64,000 bases of DNA from Thermoplasmata archaeon (GTDB taxonomy: Archaea; Thermoplasmatota; Thermoplasmata; Thermoplasmatales; Thermoplasmataceae): the NCBI GenBank assembly GCA_021797555.1, contig JAJZZM010000013.1:62001-126000 (forward strand), read 5' to 3'. Below, piece by piece: positions 47,159 to 57,070 of this stretch. The notes below the pieces were generated by a model. The model did not search any database. It worked only from the letters and a program-made list of their open reading frames with translations, and had not been told where the DNA came from. The translations under genes were made by a program, and so were the position numbers. Each line of letters starts with the position of its first letter. The stretch's first letter is position 1.

Positions 47159-48358
47159 ATGAATTACATAGAATCACATTTTGAAAACATGCTTTCAGGC
47201 AAAAAGGTTGTTATAGCAAGCTCGGCAAGTATATCAATTTATAGAATTCCAGATTTAATAAGGGATATAAAAAGGGAAGGTGCTGATGTAATTTCAGGCA
47301 TGAGTGAAAACGCATCAGAATTAATAAATCCTGATGTTATGAAATGGGCTTCAGGCCACGATGTAATTACAAAAATTACGGGCAATATAGAACATATATC
47401 ATTATTTGATGAGAATACTATACTTTTAATAGCTCCGGCATCATATAATACAATAGCTAAAATGGCTAATGGAATAGCAGATAATATACCATCATTATTC
47501 TTTTCATATGCATACGGCCATGGAAATCCTGTTGTAATAGTTCCGGCAATGCATAAGGACATGATGAACAGTAAAATAAATATGGAAAATATCAAAAAAT
47601 TAAGGGAATTAGGCATTCTTATTGTAGACCCCGAATATGATGATACAAAGGCAAAAATAGCAGATAATGACAGGATAATTGATTATTTGTGCAGGTCAGT
47701 TTATGGGAGTAAGTTAAAAAATAAAAACGTTTTAATAATATCAGGAAGGAGTGAATTAAATATAGACCCTGTGAGAATAATGTCAAACAGGTCTTCAGGT
47801 TATACAGGTTACTGGCTAACAAGAAATGCATTCAGATTAGGCGCAGATGTTATAACATATGTTGGCAATTCGGAATATAACATTCCTTCATATGCAACAT
47901 ATATGAAAAAGTATAATTTAAGGGAGATAATTGTGGAAATAAATACATATTTAAGCATAAACAGATATGATTACATAATAATGCCAATGGCATTAATGGA
48001 CTTTGATTTAAGTGAAAGCAAAGAAAAATTGAAAAGCAACTCTGACCATGATATAACATTAAAACCAAGGCCCAAGGTCAGGGACCGCATAAGGGAAATG
48101 TCACCTAATTCAGTAATGGCATTATTTAGTTTGGAGAAGGAAGATAATTACGATGAAAACAAATTTAAAAAATCGTCCCCTGATCTTGTAATATTAAATG
48201 ATTACAAACACCCATTTGGGGAAACCATAAATGATTATACATTTATATATAATAATAAAAAAGAAACATTAAACTGTGATAAAAGCGGATTATCATTAAA
48301 GATATATGATATAATATTAAATATTAAAAGGGAAGATGGAATAGATTTTAAGGTTTAA
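47159..48358 (+). CDS. coaBC: Bifunctional phosphopantothenoylcysteine decarboxylase/synthetase (CoaBC)
   Basis: Makes 4'-phosphopantetheine from phosphopantothenate and cysteine for CoA synthesis, 399 residues. The N-terminal flavoprotein (CoaC) half has KKVVIASSASISIYRIPDLI, IAPASYNTIAKMANGIADN and VPAMHKDMM. The C-terminal (CoaB) half has GRSELNIDPVRIMSNRSSG followed by YWLTRNAFRLGADV, plus KPRPKVRDRI. Its 3' end overlaps that of the hydrolase gene by 11 bases (convergent). Confidence 0.93.
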   Translation: MNYIESHFENMLSGKKVVIASSASISIYRIPDLIRDIKREGADVISGMSENASELINPDVMKWASGHDVITKITGNIEHISLFDENTILLIAPASYNTIAKMANGIADNIPSLFFSYAYGHGNPVVIVPAMHKDMMNSKINMENIKKLRELGILIVDPEYDDTKAKIADNDRIIDYLCRSVYGSKLKNKNVLIISGRSELNIDPVRIMSNRSSGYTGYWLTRNAFRLGADVITYVGNSEYNIPSYATYMKKYNLREIIVEINTYLSINRYDYIIMPMALMDFDLSESKEKLKSNSDHDITLKPRPKVRDRIREMSPNSVMALFSLEKEDNYDENKFKKSSPDLVILNDYKHPFGETINDYTFIYNNKKETLNCDKSGLSLKIYDIILNIKREDGIDFKV

Positions 48359-49052
48359 CTGCATTATTTATTATTCCAGCTATTTTTTCCGGCTCATTTA
48401 TAAACGGTGTATGGCCGGCATTATCTATTTCAATAAATTCACTTTCTATTTTTTTATTTAATGTTAAACCATATTTTATATCTATTGTTTTATCATCTTT
48501 TCCCCATATAATATATGTTTTTGATCTTATTTTTTTTAATTCTTCATCGGTAATTTTTTCAGAGTCTTTTTTATTATTTTCCATTATTTTATATAATGCA
48601 TCCCTATTTTTATAATTCCTTACCTTTAAGATTGAGGATATTATATCATCCATTTTTTCTTTGCTTTCATTGCTTAATGCAGGAGATATGCCTGCAGAAT
48701 CTATTAAAAACAGATTTTCTGGCTCTATATAATCTGATGATAACTTTAATGAAATCCACCCACCATATGAATTTCCTGCCAGGGAAAATTTATTTATTTT
48801 TAATTCATTTATAAGATCTATTATGGCTTTGCATTGCTGATCTATTGTGTAATCTATATCAGGCTTGTCTGAATGTCCGTGGCCTAATAAATCAATGAAT
48901 ACGGGCATTATATCCTTTTTTAAATATGGTTCCAGCCTTAGCCATGTATTGCCTGTTCCACCAAAGCCATGTAAAAATATTACAGGATAATTTCCATCCC
49001 CTATAAGGTATGATAATTTTCCATATAATGTATTCACATATTTTCTTTCCAT
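48348..49052 (-). CDS. Alpha/beta hydrolase
   Basis: A 234-residue hydrolase with a complete triad: the oxyanion segment FLHGFGGTGNTWLR, nucleophile Ser in SLAGNSYGGW, acid Asp in IIWGKDDKTI, and His in IDNAGHTPFINEPE. The DLLGHGHSD loop follows the first strand. The substrate is unknown; the architecture resembles esterases or C-C hydrolases. It is the last gene of a leftward run HMGR-TPR-hydrolase, with only 2 bases between it and the TPR gene. Confidence 0.85.
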   Translation of the reverse strand: MERKYVNTLYGKLSYLIGDGNYPVIFLHGFGGTGNTWLRLEPYLKKDIMPVFIDLLGHGHSDKPDIDYTIDQQCKAIIDLINELKINKFSLAGNSYGGWISLKLSSDYIEPENLFLIDSAGISPALSNESKEKMDDIISSILKVRNYKNRDALYKIMENNKKDSEKITDEELKKIRSKTYIIWGKDDKTIDIKYGLTLNKKIESEFIEIDNAGHTPFINEPEKIAGIINNAVKP

Positions 49053-49054
49053 TT

Positions 49055-49786
49055 TTATTCCTTCGACCTTGCAGCTATTTTCATTGCTTCATCTATATTT
49101 TCAAGTTCCATTGCAATGTCTGATGTTATATCATATATATAGCCTAAATTATCCTTAAATTCCTTTTTTTCTTTCTTTGTTTTTATTTTATTCATTATTT
49201 CATCGATTTTATCAAGTGATTTTTTTCCTAGTTCAAATGCCTCATTTATATCTGTATTTCTTAATATGTTAATTTTGCCATATGTTGCCTCAAAGTAATT
49301 TTCCCAGTCATTTGATTTCTCAGTTATTTTTATAACCTCATCATATATTTTTAATGCATCGCTATATTTTGATTTTAACGTTGATAATGCTTCAGCCTTT
49401 GCATTATTCGTCAATGCTATTAACTGTATATCCTTTATTTTAGATGATAAATCAATAGCCTCATCAAAATGTTTCAGTGCATCATCCCTTTTGCCTGCAT
49501 CAAGATATATGTAACCTAAATTTATTAAATCTATTATTTTCATATCATCTTCATTTAATTTTTCATGGATTTTTAACGATTCTTCACCATATTTTATAGG
49601 GTTTTCAAGGTTTTTATGGTCCAGTGAAGAGTACGATTGGGATAATTTATAGCAAAGTTCTGCCTTTTCATTATCATCCCCATTTAAAAGCTCATATGCC
49701 TTTGAATATTCCCTTATAGCGTCCATATACTTCTCCTTATTTATGAATTTATCACCGTTTGTTATATATTCATTATAGTTTTCCAT
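49055..49786 (-). CDS. TPR-repeat protein
   Basis: About 243 residues of repeated helical pairs: GDKFINKEKYMDAIREYSKA, INLGYIYLDAGKRDDALKHF and ALTNNAKAEALSTLKSKYSD are typical TPR units, at least four. It probably acts as a protein-protein scaffold. The ATG at 49786 is preferred to 49798, since GGTGA sits about five bases before it. It overlaps the HMGR gene by 14 bases, so it is translated with the mevalonate enzyme; a partner role is possible but unproven. Confidence 0.8.
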   Translation of the reverse strand: MENYNEYITNGDKFINKEKYMDAIREYSKAYELLNGDDNEKAELCYKLSQSYSSLDHKNLENPIKYGEESLKIHEKLNEDDMKIIDLINLGYIYLDAGKRDDALKHFDEAIDLSSKIKDIQLIALTNNAKAEALSTLKSKYSDALKIYDEVIKITEKSNDWENYFEATYGKINILRNTDINEAFELGKKSLDKIDEIMNKIKTKKEKKEFKDNLGYIYDITSDIAMELENIDEAMKIAARSKE

Positions 49787-51029
49787 TTTTATCACCATTT
49801 AATAATTCTATTGCCCTTGAATAGCTTATATTATTCTCATCAAGCATAGTATTAACTATTTTATCTATTTTACTGCCAGTGGCACCGGCGGATATTGCTA
49901 TGTTACGCGCATGCAGTTTCATATGACCCTTCTGTATTCCCTCATCAGCCAAAGCCCTCAGTGCAGCAAAATTCTGCGCCAGTCCAACAGAGGCAAGTAC
50001 GTTTGCAAATTCATTTGAATCCCGTATTCCAAGTATTTTCATGTTTAACTGTGCCTTTTTAGATGTTTTTGTTGCGCCACCAACAGTGCCAACTGCTACC
50101 GGTATTCTTATTGACCCTATTAAATTTCCATCATTATCCTTTGCATATTCTGTTAATGGTTTATATCCATTAATAGATGCATATGCATGGGCATTTGCTT
50201 CTTCGGCCCTGAAATCATTTAATGTTGCCAGTAAAACCGCATCTATTCCATTCATTATACCCTTATTGTGTGTTGTGGCTCTGTATATATCGTTTTTTGC
50301 AAAATTGTTTGCCATAATTATTCTATCTACTATTTCTTCGCCCAAAGCATTTCCATCAAATTTTGCATATGCATATGTTATTCTTTCTGTTGTTAAATTG
50401 CTCATTATCCTTAAATTTGTTTTGCCGCCTGTAATATTTTCTATACAACCTGATATATACTCAAGCATTGTGTTAATAACATTTGCACCCATTGCATCCT
50501 TAACGTTTACTATTAAATATAATATTATTTCATTATTTATTATTTTAAATTCTATATTGATGGCACCTGCATTTAAGCGTGATAATGTTTTTGACCTTGT
50601 ATTAGCCATTTCAAGAATTTTATTTTTTTCTTTCATTATTTTAATTATGGCTAATTCTATATCAGGTATGTTATATATCTCAATTTCACCCCGCATTATC
50701 GACTCAGTAGAATATGCTGTAAAACCTCCACAAATTCTTGCATATTTTGCGCCATTTGAGCATGCAGCTATAACTGATGGCTCCTCAATGCTCATTGGTA
50801 TTAAGTAATCACTGCCATTTATCCTGAAATTTGTTGCTATGCCGACAGGCAAACTCATTAATGTATACACATTTTCTATCATGTCAAATGAATTTTCATC
50901 AACATAATTATTCATTATATTCATGTCATTCTCATTTAGATTAGATAATTCTTTTATTATGTTTCTCCGATCATTAATCTCCATCCTATGGAAATTATGA
51001 ATATCTGAATTCATAAATTCATAATTCAT
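49773..51029 (-). CDS. Hydroxymethylglutaryl-CoA reductase, class II
   Basis: Reduces HMG-CoA to mevalonate, the entry to archaeal isoprenoid lipids, 418 residues. Catalytic residues are in place: Glu in EEPSVIAACSNGAK, Lys in TTHNKGIMNGIDAVL, Asp in the same segment, and His in GHMKLHARNIAI. The sequence resembles the class II (Pseudomonas mevalonii-type) enzymes that Thermoplasmatales use. The first 15 residues precede a second ATG (MEINDRRN), so the true start could be either. First gene of the HMGR-TPR-hydrolase operon. Confidence 0.94.
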   Translation of the reverse strand: MNYEFMNSDIHNFHRMEINDRRNIIKELSNLNENDMNIMNNYVDENSFDMIENVYTLMSLPVGIATNFRINGSDYLIPMSIEEPSVIAACSNGAKYARICGGFTAYSTESIMRGEIEIYNIPDIELAIIKIMKEKNKILEMANTRSKTLSRLNAGAINIEFKIINNEIILYLIVNVKDAMGANVINTMLEYISGCIENITGGKTNLRIMSNLTTERITYAYAKFDGNALGEEIVDRIIMANNFAKNDIYRATTHNKGIMNGIDAVLLATLNDFRAEEANAHAYASINGYKPLTEYAKDNDGNLIGSIRIPVAVGTVGGATKTSKKAQLNMKILGIRDSNEFANVLASVGLAQNFAALRALADEGIQKGHMKLHARNIAISAGATGSKIDKIVNTMLDENNISYSRAIELLNGDKNGKL

Positions 51030-51118
51030 TATCTATTATTAATTTTTATTATATGTTTATAATTGCATTAACGGTTACAGCATTAAAAATTTAAATTTAA
51101 AGGTCGCATAATGTATTA

Positions 51119-51919
51119 ATGATTGATTATAAAAAATATGACAGATATATAAAAAAATTTAAAAATAGATCGATATTAGATTATTTAATCAAAAACGAGA
51201 TAATAACAGGCAATTATGATGATATTATATCTGATTTAATTGATGATGAAATATCTATGATAAATGATAAATTTGACATGCCTATTAAAAAATGTGCGGT
51301 AAAGGCATTGCAGAGTGCTTATTTCTGCGCCAAAAATGGAATGGCAAGTGCAGCATTTGAAAATAATAGATTTTTTCTGGAAAGATTATCATTATTAAAG
51401 ATTATATCATGCATGGATATTGAAAATAATCCGTATGAACTGGCCTTGGAAAGAAAGGAGTGGCATGAGTTAATAAACAATAGATTTACTTTGTATGGGT
51501 CTGCACAGTTTGTCGGAAAATTAAATCATTACTATGGCAAAAATTTTGATGTAAAAAATGTTTCCGTTTATACGACAGGAATACCTTTATGCGGAATACA
51601 TTCAAAAAAATTTGCAATGTATTCTATGGACATATCAAAAATAGAAAAGGAAACAAATATAAAAATAAATGAGAAATGCTCCAAATGTGATAAAAAAGCA
51701 ACACGATTCGTTATTGCATTGCCAAAGGCCGGTGCAATTATAGGCCTTTTAGGTTTCTATAATAATAAGGATACGAGAAATATAGGCAAATTATATGCAG
51801 ATTATTCAAGAGTTTTACATCCATATGGATTTTATTCATATCCAAAGGAATATCTTATAAATTTATGGTCTCTAGATTTAATAAGATTATTTACAACAAT
51901 AAATAAGCTTATTTTTTAA
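51119..51919 (+). CDS. Hypothetical protein with a CxxC motif
   Basis: A 266-residue protein not recognised. It is mostly helical in the first half (KKYDRYIKKFKNRSILDYLI; AVKALQSAYFCAKNGMASAA) and has a small metal-binding-like element in the second half (INEKCSKCDKKATRFVIALP) followed by a glycine-rich IGLLGFYNN stretch. No transmembrane segment. The gene ends just before an IS605-type right-end-like sequence (51921-51964). Divergent from HMGR, with 89 bases between. Confidence 0.55.
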   Translation: MIDYKKYDRYIKKFKNRSILDYLIKNEIITGNYDDIISDLIDDEISMINDKFDMPIKKCAVKALQSAYFCAKNGMASAAFENNRFFLERLSLLKIISCMDIENNPYELALERKEWHELINNRFTLYGSAQFVGKLNHYYGKNFDVKNVSVYTTGIPLCGIHSKKFAMYSMDISKIEKETNIKINEKCSKCDKKATRFVIALPKAGAIIGLLGFYNNKDTRNIGKLYADYSRVLHPYGFYSYPKEYLINLWSLDLIRLFTTINKLIF

Positions 51920-51920
51920 C

Positions 51921-51964
51921 TTGAAAGCCGGAATCATCCTGCGTTATCTGAAGGCAGAAGTCAC
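51921..51964 (+). repeat. Possible solitary right end of an IS605-type element
   Basis: TTGAAAGCCGGAATCATCC followed by TGAAGGCAGAAGTCAC resembles the terminal GAAGCC..GTCAC hairpin of the elements at 43704 and 14843. It could be a remnant left by an excision or a decayed copy. No left end is seen nearby. Short, so the match is only suggestive. Confidence 0.4.
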
Positions 51965-51966
51965 CT

Positions 51967-52320
51967 TTAAACGTTCTGCCCATCAAAATATGTGTGCCTT
52001 CTATATGCCTTTCCACCCTTAAATGTATATATATCAACAAATTTTGTATATGATTTATTGCCATCTTTTAATGTACCTTGAAATTCTCCCTCAACGATAA
52101 CATACGGATCTTTCACTATTATGTTTTTTAATGTATGGTGGCCTTCCTTTATTATTCTATTATTCTTATAAAAGTTTTGAAAATCCTTCCTTCCTTTTAA
52201 AGGTTCATATCCTGGCCTCTCATATATTATATCATCGGAAAACACAGAAAATAATGTATTTAAATCATTTTCATCTACTGCCTTATAATATTTTTTTACA
52301 AGTTCTTCTAAATCGTACAT
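51967..52320 (-). CDS. SnoaL-like (NTF2-fold) protein
   Basis: A 117-residue protein of the NTF2/SnoaL cone fold: LVKKYYKAVDENDLNTLFSV, DDIIYERPGYEPLKGRKDFQ, then HHTLKNIIVKDPYVIVEGEF and GKAYRRHTYFD. Such proteins are small hydrolases, isomerases or ligand-binders; the substrate is not evident. It is alone and convergent with the hypothetical gene at 51119. Confidence 0.8.
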   Translation of the reverse strand: MYDLEELVKKYYKAVDENDLNTLFSVFSDDIIYERPGYEPLKGRKDFQNFYKNNRIIKEGHHTLKNIIVKDPYVIVEGEFQGTLKDGNKSYTKFVDIYTFKGGKAYRRHTYFDGQNV

Positions 52321-52501
52321 GGTACATGATAATAATTATTTATATATTATTTTTTATGATATAGATTTTTATTGTTGTAGATAATACAGCATTTTTATAT
52401 TTTCAGATAAAAATATTATTTATTCCTTATTTAAAAAATCTGGAATTAATAAATTTCTCTAAAATAAAAAGGTTAATGAAATTGTATATAATTCACCTTA
52501 A

Positions 52502-53419
52502 ATGTTAAAAAATAGAAGTTTGGTTTCAATATCTGATCTATCAGAAGATGATGTAAATAACGTATTTTTAAAGGCAGATGAGATGCTTGGGTATATAAAT
52601 AACTCAAAAAAGATTAATATAATGAATTCAAAAATACTGGCAACATTATTTTATGAACCAAGCACAAGAACAAGATTATCATTTGAATCTGCAATGCACA
52701 GGCTTGGTGGTTCTGTAATAAGCATGGCAGATTCCAAAACGGCATCTGTATCAAAAGGCGAAACACTGGCAGATACAATAAGAATAGTTGAATCCTATTC
52801 AGATATAATTGTTATAAGGCATCCATTAGAGGGGGCAGCTTTGCTTGCATCAAAATTTTCATCAAAGCCGATAATAAATGCCGGTGACGGTTCAGGTGAA
52901 CACCCAACACAGACACTTGTGGATTTATATACAATAAGAAAGGAATTAGGCGACATCAATGACAAAACAATAACCATAATAGGCGATTTAAAATATGGCA
53001 GGACCGTGCACTCATTATTAATGGCTTTAATTCGTTATAATGTAAAGATAAATTTAATATCCCCTGAAAATTTAAGATTGCCGGATTATGTTTACAACGA
53101 ATTAAAAAATAAATTAAATATAACAATTTCAAGCAATCTTGAAAAATATATAGATAGTACAGATGTATTATATGTAACCAGAATACAAAAAGAAAGATTT
53201 ACAGATAAAAATGAGTATTCAAAATTAATAGGGTCATATAAAATAACATTGAAGGAAGTGGATAAAATGAAGGATAATTCAATAATAATGCATCCATTGC
53301 CAAGGATTGATGAGATAAGTCCAAAAGTAGATATTACGGATAAGGCAAAATATTTTAAACAGGCATCATATGGAATACCTATAAGAATGGCATTAATTTC
53401 TATGATAGTAGGTGATTAA
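52502..53419 (+). CDS. pyrB: Aspartate carbamoyltransferase catalytic subunit
   Basis: Joins carbamoyl phosphate and aspartate in pyrimidine synthesis, 305 residues. [12 protein letters not shown], the [14 protein letters not shown] segment and [10 protein letters not shown] are the diagnostic motifs. First gene of the pyrB-pyrI operon. It uses the carbamoyl phosphate from CarAB at 19-23 kb, with the two operons separated by about 29 kb. Confidence 0.97.
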   Translation: MLKNRSLVSISDLSEDDVNNVFLKADEMLGYINNSKKINIMNSKILATLFYEPSTRTRLSFESAMHRLGGSVISMADSKTASVSKGETLADTIRIVESYSDIIVIRHPLEGAALLASKFSSKPIINAGDGSGEHPTQTLVDLYTIRKELGDINDKTITIIGDLKYGRTVHSLLMALIRYNVKINLISPENLRLPDYVYNELKNKLNITISSNLEKYIDSTDVLYVTRIQKERFTDKNEYSKLIGSYKITLKEVDKMKDNSIIMHPLPRIDEISPKVDITDKAKYFKQASYGIPIRMALISMIVGD

Positions 53420-53420
53420 A

Positions 53421-53876
53421 ATGGAAAAAACGTTAAAGATATCAAAAATAAAGGACGGAACCGTTATAGATCATATACCTGCAGGGAACGCTCTGAAGGT
53501 TCTGGATATACTTAATATATATGAAAATAATTCAATAAGCATAGGCATAAGGGTTTTAAGCAATAAGATAGAATATAAGGATGTTATAAAGATTGAGAAT
53601 AGATTTTTAGAAAAAATAGAGTTAGATAAAATATCATTGATTGCACCATCGGCTACAATAAGCATAATAAAAAATTATGTAATAATAGAAAAATTCCGTG
53701 TTGATATGCCCGATAAAATAAGGGGTATATTAAAATGTATAAACCAGAACTGTATAACAAATTCCGGCGAACCGGTTAAATCAGAATTTAATATAATTTC
53801 AAAGGAACCGCTTATAGTGAAATGTATATACTGCAAGCGCGAAATGAATAGCGATGAAATTATAAAAAATATATAA
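53421..53876 (+). CDS. pyrI: Aspartate carbamoyltransferase regulatory subunit
   Basis: Allosteric zinc subunit that binds CTP/ATP, about 152 residues. The N-terminal nucleotide-binding part has [20 protein letters not shown]. The C-terminal zinc domain has CINQNC and CIYCKRE, four cysteines. The start is the ATG at 53421, with GGTGA about five bases before it and one base after the pyrB stop. Its 3' end meets the Dph6-like gene with no gap. Confidence 0.95.
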   Translation: MEKTLKISKIKDGTVIDHIPAGNALKVLDILNIYENNSISIGIRVLSNKIEYKDVIKIENRFLEKIELDKISLIAPSATISIIKNYVIIEKFRVDMPDKIRGILKCINQNCITNSGEPVKSEFNIISKEPLIVKCIYCKREMNSDEIIKNI

Positions 53877-54500
53877 TTAAATATCTAAAATTAAATAACC
53901 GCCGGAATTTTTCCATATTATATTTTTATTTTTTATTTTTATTTGATCCTTATTGATTCCATACACAAAAGATTCATATTCACCACCTTCACCGGCTATG
54001 TTTATCCTATACATTTTATATATTTCCTTTAAGTGTTTAAAATACTTATAATCTATAGTTTTTCCAAGGTCATTTTCACTGAATCCTTCGGCAGAAACAG
54101 ACACAATCATTGCTTTTATATTTCTTAATAAAAGTTCCTCCAGAATATATTCCTGTTTTTTACGCCATAACGGTGAAAAAACTATGGTTTTTTCACTATA
54201 TACCAATTTTTCTATTCTTGTTTTTTGATAATCCGATGCTATTGCACCGGTAATAATGGCATCAACATTATCTATATTTTTTATATAATTTTCAAAGTTT
54301 TTTTCCTTTATATATCTTATTTCAAAGTTTAATAGTGATGCGGGATATTTAGATATTCCAGAATTAGGATAATGGAACATCATTGAATATTCATCAGGTA
54401 TTATTGTTATGCCATATAATATATCATAGCCATGCTCCATTGCAATCATAGTTGATAAAAATGAATCCTTGCCGCCTGAAAATAATGTTATAGCTTTCAT
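53877..54500 (-). CDS. Diphthine-ammonia ligase-like ATPase (Dph6)
   Basis: A PP-loop ATPase of 207 residues. LFSGGKDSFLSTMIAMEHGY is the PP motif, DAIITGAIASDYQKTRIEKL the middle, and IAGEGGEYESFVYG the signature. In eukaryotes and archaea Dph6 finishes diphthamide on elongation factor 2. Length and motifs fit this use. It is convergent with pyrI. Confidence 0.85.
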   Translation of the reverse strand: MKAITLFSGGKDSFLSTMIAMEHGYDILYGITIIPDEYSMMFHYPNSGISKYPASLLNFEIRYIKEKNFENYIKNIDNVDAIITGAIASDYQKTRIEKLVYSEKTIVFSPLWRKKQEYILEELLLRNIKAMIVSVSAEGFSENDLGKTIDYKYFKHLKEIYKMYRINIAGEGGEYESFVYGINKDQIKIKNKNIIWKNSGGYLILDI

Positions 54501-54734
54501 CGCTAGTAATTACATAATTATATTTAATTTATAATTTACGAGACTGTAAACAAATAGTTTTTTATCCATATATTTCCAGTATTACCTGCACATGGAAGTC
54601 TAACTGCAATGCCTTTCATGCAATATGATAAAACAATTATATCCTGGAAACCTTTATTGCAAAAACGATTTTCAATCCAATAATATAAATTCTTTATTAA
54701 TAAAGTATTAATAGTCATTTTTACTTATTGAATA

Positions 54735-56006
54735 GTGAAATACATACTCATATTTGTTATACTCACGTTTCTTGCATTAATATCATTTATTTATTATATT
54801 TTAAACGTTTATTATTCTACAAAATACCGGCAGATAAAAAATTCAAACAGTATTAATTTAAACGATTCAATGATTCTTATACCGGTATATAAAGAGGATG
54901 TAGAAACATTTGAAAATGTTATAAAGGCAGTAAAATATCAGGGTGTTAAATTTATTGTTGTTGGTGATGGTGAAGACAGCAATGAACCATACAGGTCAAT
55001 AACTGAAAAATATGGCGGCAAATTTATTTTAAAGGACCATGGTGGAAAAAGGAAGGCACTTGCAGAGGGCATGAAATATGTAAATACAGATTATGTAATG
55101 TTTGTTGATAGTGATACAGTAATACCACGCAATGCATTAAAGGATATGTTAACAAATTTTAAGGATAATATAGCCTGTGTAAGTGTTAATATAAGAATTA
55201 AAAATGATAATTCAAAAGTTTCATACGCATCGGAATTTATAGAAAGGACAAGGGAAATTATATTCAGGGCAATGTCATACAATGGCAGCATTATGGTTGC
55301 CGATGGAAGGTGCGCTTTATATAAAACAGATGCAGTAAAGAATTATATTATGTCCACTGATTTTAAGGATAAAAAAGTTTTTGGCAAAACTACAATTTCC
55401 GGTGATGATATAGAATTAACAAGTTATTTAATAAAGAACGGGTATAAAGTTGTTAAGGATTATCACGTTACAGTTGAAACAGATTCACAGAAGGATTTTA
55501 AAAAATTTATGCACCAGCAGATTCGCTGGGCAAGAAATGGGTGGTATTATTTCTTTAAAAATATATCAAACGGCACAACAAAAAAGGCAGGCTGGTTATA
55601 TTCATTTGATGTTTTATATATGTACATAATACCATTTTTTGGACTTGCTTTTCTATTATACAGATCATTTTTAATGTTACACCATTTCGGTTATTTTGAT
55701 GATTTATCACTGGTGAGAGTACAGCATTATATAATGTTCAATATACTGCCATTTAGGTATCATGTATCTGGGGATAAAATAAAGTACTTCAGTAATTTTT
55801 TATATTTTATATTTATTGATAAGATGGCAGTGGGCCTGCTTGGAATAATGGGAAATTCAATATTTATTGTGACAATAATGCTTAAAATAGAGAAACAGAG
55901 ATTGAAGACATTGGGTTATGGTGCCCTAGGATTATTAATAATGTTCATAGCAAATATATACGGTTTTTTCACATTCTGGAAACAATCAAAATGGATGACA
56001 AGATAA
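54735..56006 (+). CDS. GT2 family glycosyltransferase with membrane segments (NodC-like)
   Basis: A processive-type glycosyltransferase of 423 residues. One N-terminal membrane helix, the GT-A core with ILIPVYKEDVETFENVIKAV, VGDGEDS, FVDSDTVI (the DxD motif), GDDIELT and QQIRWARNGW (Q/RxxRW), then about four C-terminal membrane segments. It resembles hyaluronan/chitin synthase-type enzymes, so it may make a surface polysaccharide or lipid-linked glycan. The start is GTG at 54735. Possible pathway partner of the flippase at 30.7 kb (inferred). Confidence 0.83.
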   Translation: MKYILIFVILTFLALISFIYYILNVYYSTKYRQIKNSNSINLNDSMILIPVYKEDVETFENVIKAVKYQGVKFIVVGDGEDSNEPYRSITEKYGGKFILKDHGGKRKALAEGMKYVNTDYVMFVDSDTVIPRNALKDMLTNFKDNIACVSVNIRIKNDNSKVSYASEFIERTREIIFRAMSYNGSIMVADGRCALYKTDAVKNYIMSTDFKDKKVFGKTTISGDDIELTSYLIKNGYKVVKDYHVTVETDSQKDFKKFMHQQIRWARNGWYYFFKNISNGTTKKAGWLYSFDVLYMYIIPFFGLAFLLYRSFLMLHHFGYFDDLSLVRVQHYIMFNILPFRYHVSGDKIKYFSNFLYFIFIDKMAVGLLGIMGNSIFIVTIMLKIEKQRLKTLGYGALGLLIMFIANIYGFFTFWKQSKWMTR

Positions 56007-56007
56007 A

Positions 56008-56670
56008 TTAATTATCTATATCAACGTTTAATTTTAACTCATCATTGTCATTTAATTTTAATTCATCCCTTAAATATTTATCTGAAATAATCTCTACAAT
56101 GTCTGTATATGAACTTCTTTCAGGAAATATTAAAAAGCATTTTATTCCATCTATATGTGCCTTAAAGCATTTAACTCCGCCGAAAGTCCTCTCATCGTCC
56201 TTGAATCCATTAATATGTATGCCATCAGCACTTCTTACGCTCCTTAAAATATTTTCATATTCACTATTTATTTTTACATTCAATGTTCCGGGATATGGTT
56301 TTATCCCAAGTTTTTCCTCAAACTGTTTCATATACCCCTCCTTTGATATGTAATATTTTCCCTCTCCAAGGCCATTCCTCACATTTCCACTTAATTCAAA
56401 ATTCTGATGCATTTCAAGTATTGAATATAAATCGTTAAGCTCTGAATATAAGACATCAAGGGATTTTTCAAGCAATGTTATTTTTTGTTTCCGGTTATTC
56501 ATTGTTCTATCTATAAATTTATTCTTATATAAATTTATTATAATACGGGATGCAGTTTGCTGGCTTATTTTCATTTCCCTTGCAAGCCCGGCAGATGATA
56601 TAAAAACAACATTTTTGCTTCCGGATTTTTTTTTCAATATTTTAATAGCATTATAAATATTATAATCCAT
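56008..56670 (-). CDS. ribK: CTP-dependent riboflavin kinase with N-terminal winged helix
   Basis: A 220-residue archaeal RibK that makes FMN with CTP. The first ~85 residues are a winged helix (ISSAGLAREMKISQQTASRI; KQKITLLEKSLDVLY), and the C-terminal barrel has GNVRNGLGEGKYYIS, KEGYMKQFEEKLGIKPYPG, then LNVKI. The helix-turn-helix suggests self-regulation or control of riboflavin genes, as in the RbkR type (inferred). It abuts the GT2 gene tail to tail. Confidence 0.93.
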   Translation of the reverse strand: MDYNIYNAIKILKKKSGSKNVVFISSAGLAREMKISQQTASRIIINLYKNKFIDRTMNNRKQKITLLEKSLDVLYSELNDLYSILEMHQNFELSGNVRNGLGEGKYYISKEGYMKQFEEKLGIKPYPGTLNVKINSEYENILRSVRSADGIHINGFKDDERTFGGVKCFKAHIDGIKCFLIFPERSSYTDIVEIISDKYLRDELKLNDNDELKLNVDIDN

Positions 56671-56707
56671 GCAATGTTATGCTAAATTAATATAAATATT
56701 ATTTTAA

Positions 56708-57064
56708 CTAATAAAAATGAAATGATTTTTTATTTGATATTATTATTACTTTTATATTATCATCTTTCAGTATTTTTATTAAGCCCCTGTCGTTTGTCAT
56801 TACATACGCATTTAACCTTTCAGCCATTAAGTGTATGCAATTGTCTGCTTTGCCTTCAGATGGTATTATATTAAAATTATGCGCATATTTTAATGCCGCC
56901 CTTGCATACCAGTTGCCAGTGCCAAGGCCATTTAATTCATATATTACGCACTGCGGTACTAATATATTAAATGTCTGTACCAGCTTTGTTATCTCTATTT
57001 TTATATCTATCTTATTCTTTATGGCATATATCAGTGCATTGGTATCAAGTATAAGATTTTCCAT
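56708..57064 (-). CDS. PIN-domain nuclease (FCF1-like)
   Basis: A 118-residue PIN protein: LILDTNALIYAIKNKIDIKI with the first Asp, VIYELNGL with Glu, KADNCIHLMAERLNAY with the second Asp, and VMTNDRGLIKIL with Asp. This is the COG1412 Fcf1-like type, in archaea often near translation genes and thought to act in rRNA processing. It is the second gene of the aIF2-beta operon, 6 bases after that gene. No antitoxin partner, so it is not a VapBC pair. Confidence 0.85.
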   Translation of the reverse strand: MENLILDTNALIYAIKNKIDIKIEITKLVQTFNILVPQCVIYELNGLGTGNWYARAALKYAHNFNIIPSEGKADNCIHLMAERLNAYVMTNDRGLIKILKDDNIKVIIISNKKSFHFY

Positions 57065-57070
57065 TGTATA

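Noticed and set aside
50041-50808. 255-residue frame antisense to HMG-CoA reductase
   Set aside because: Mirrors the codon pattern of a strongly conserved gene; it is a shadow.
56708-57064. PIN gene as VapC toxin of a toxin-antitoxin pair
   Set aside because: No antitoxin next to it; it is in the aIF2-beta operon and of the Fcf1-like kind.
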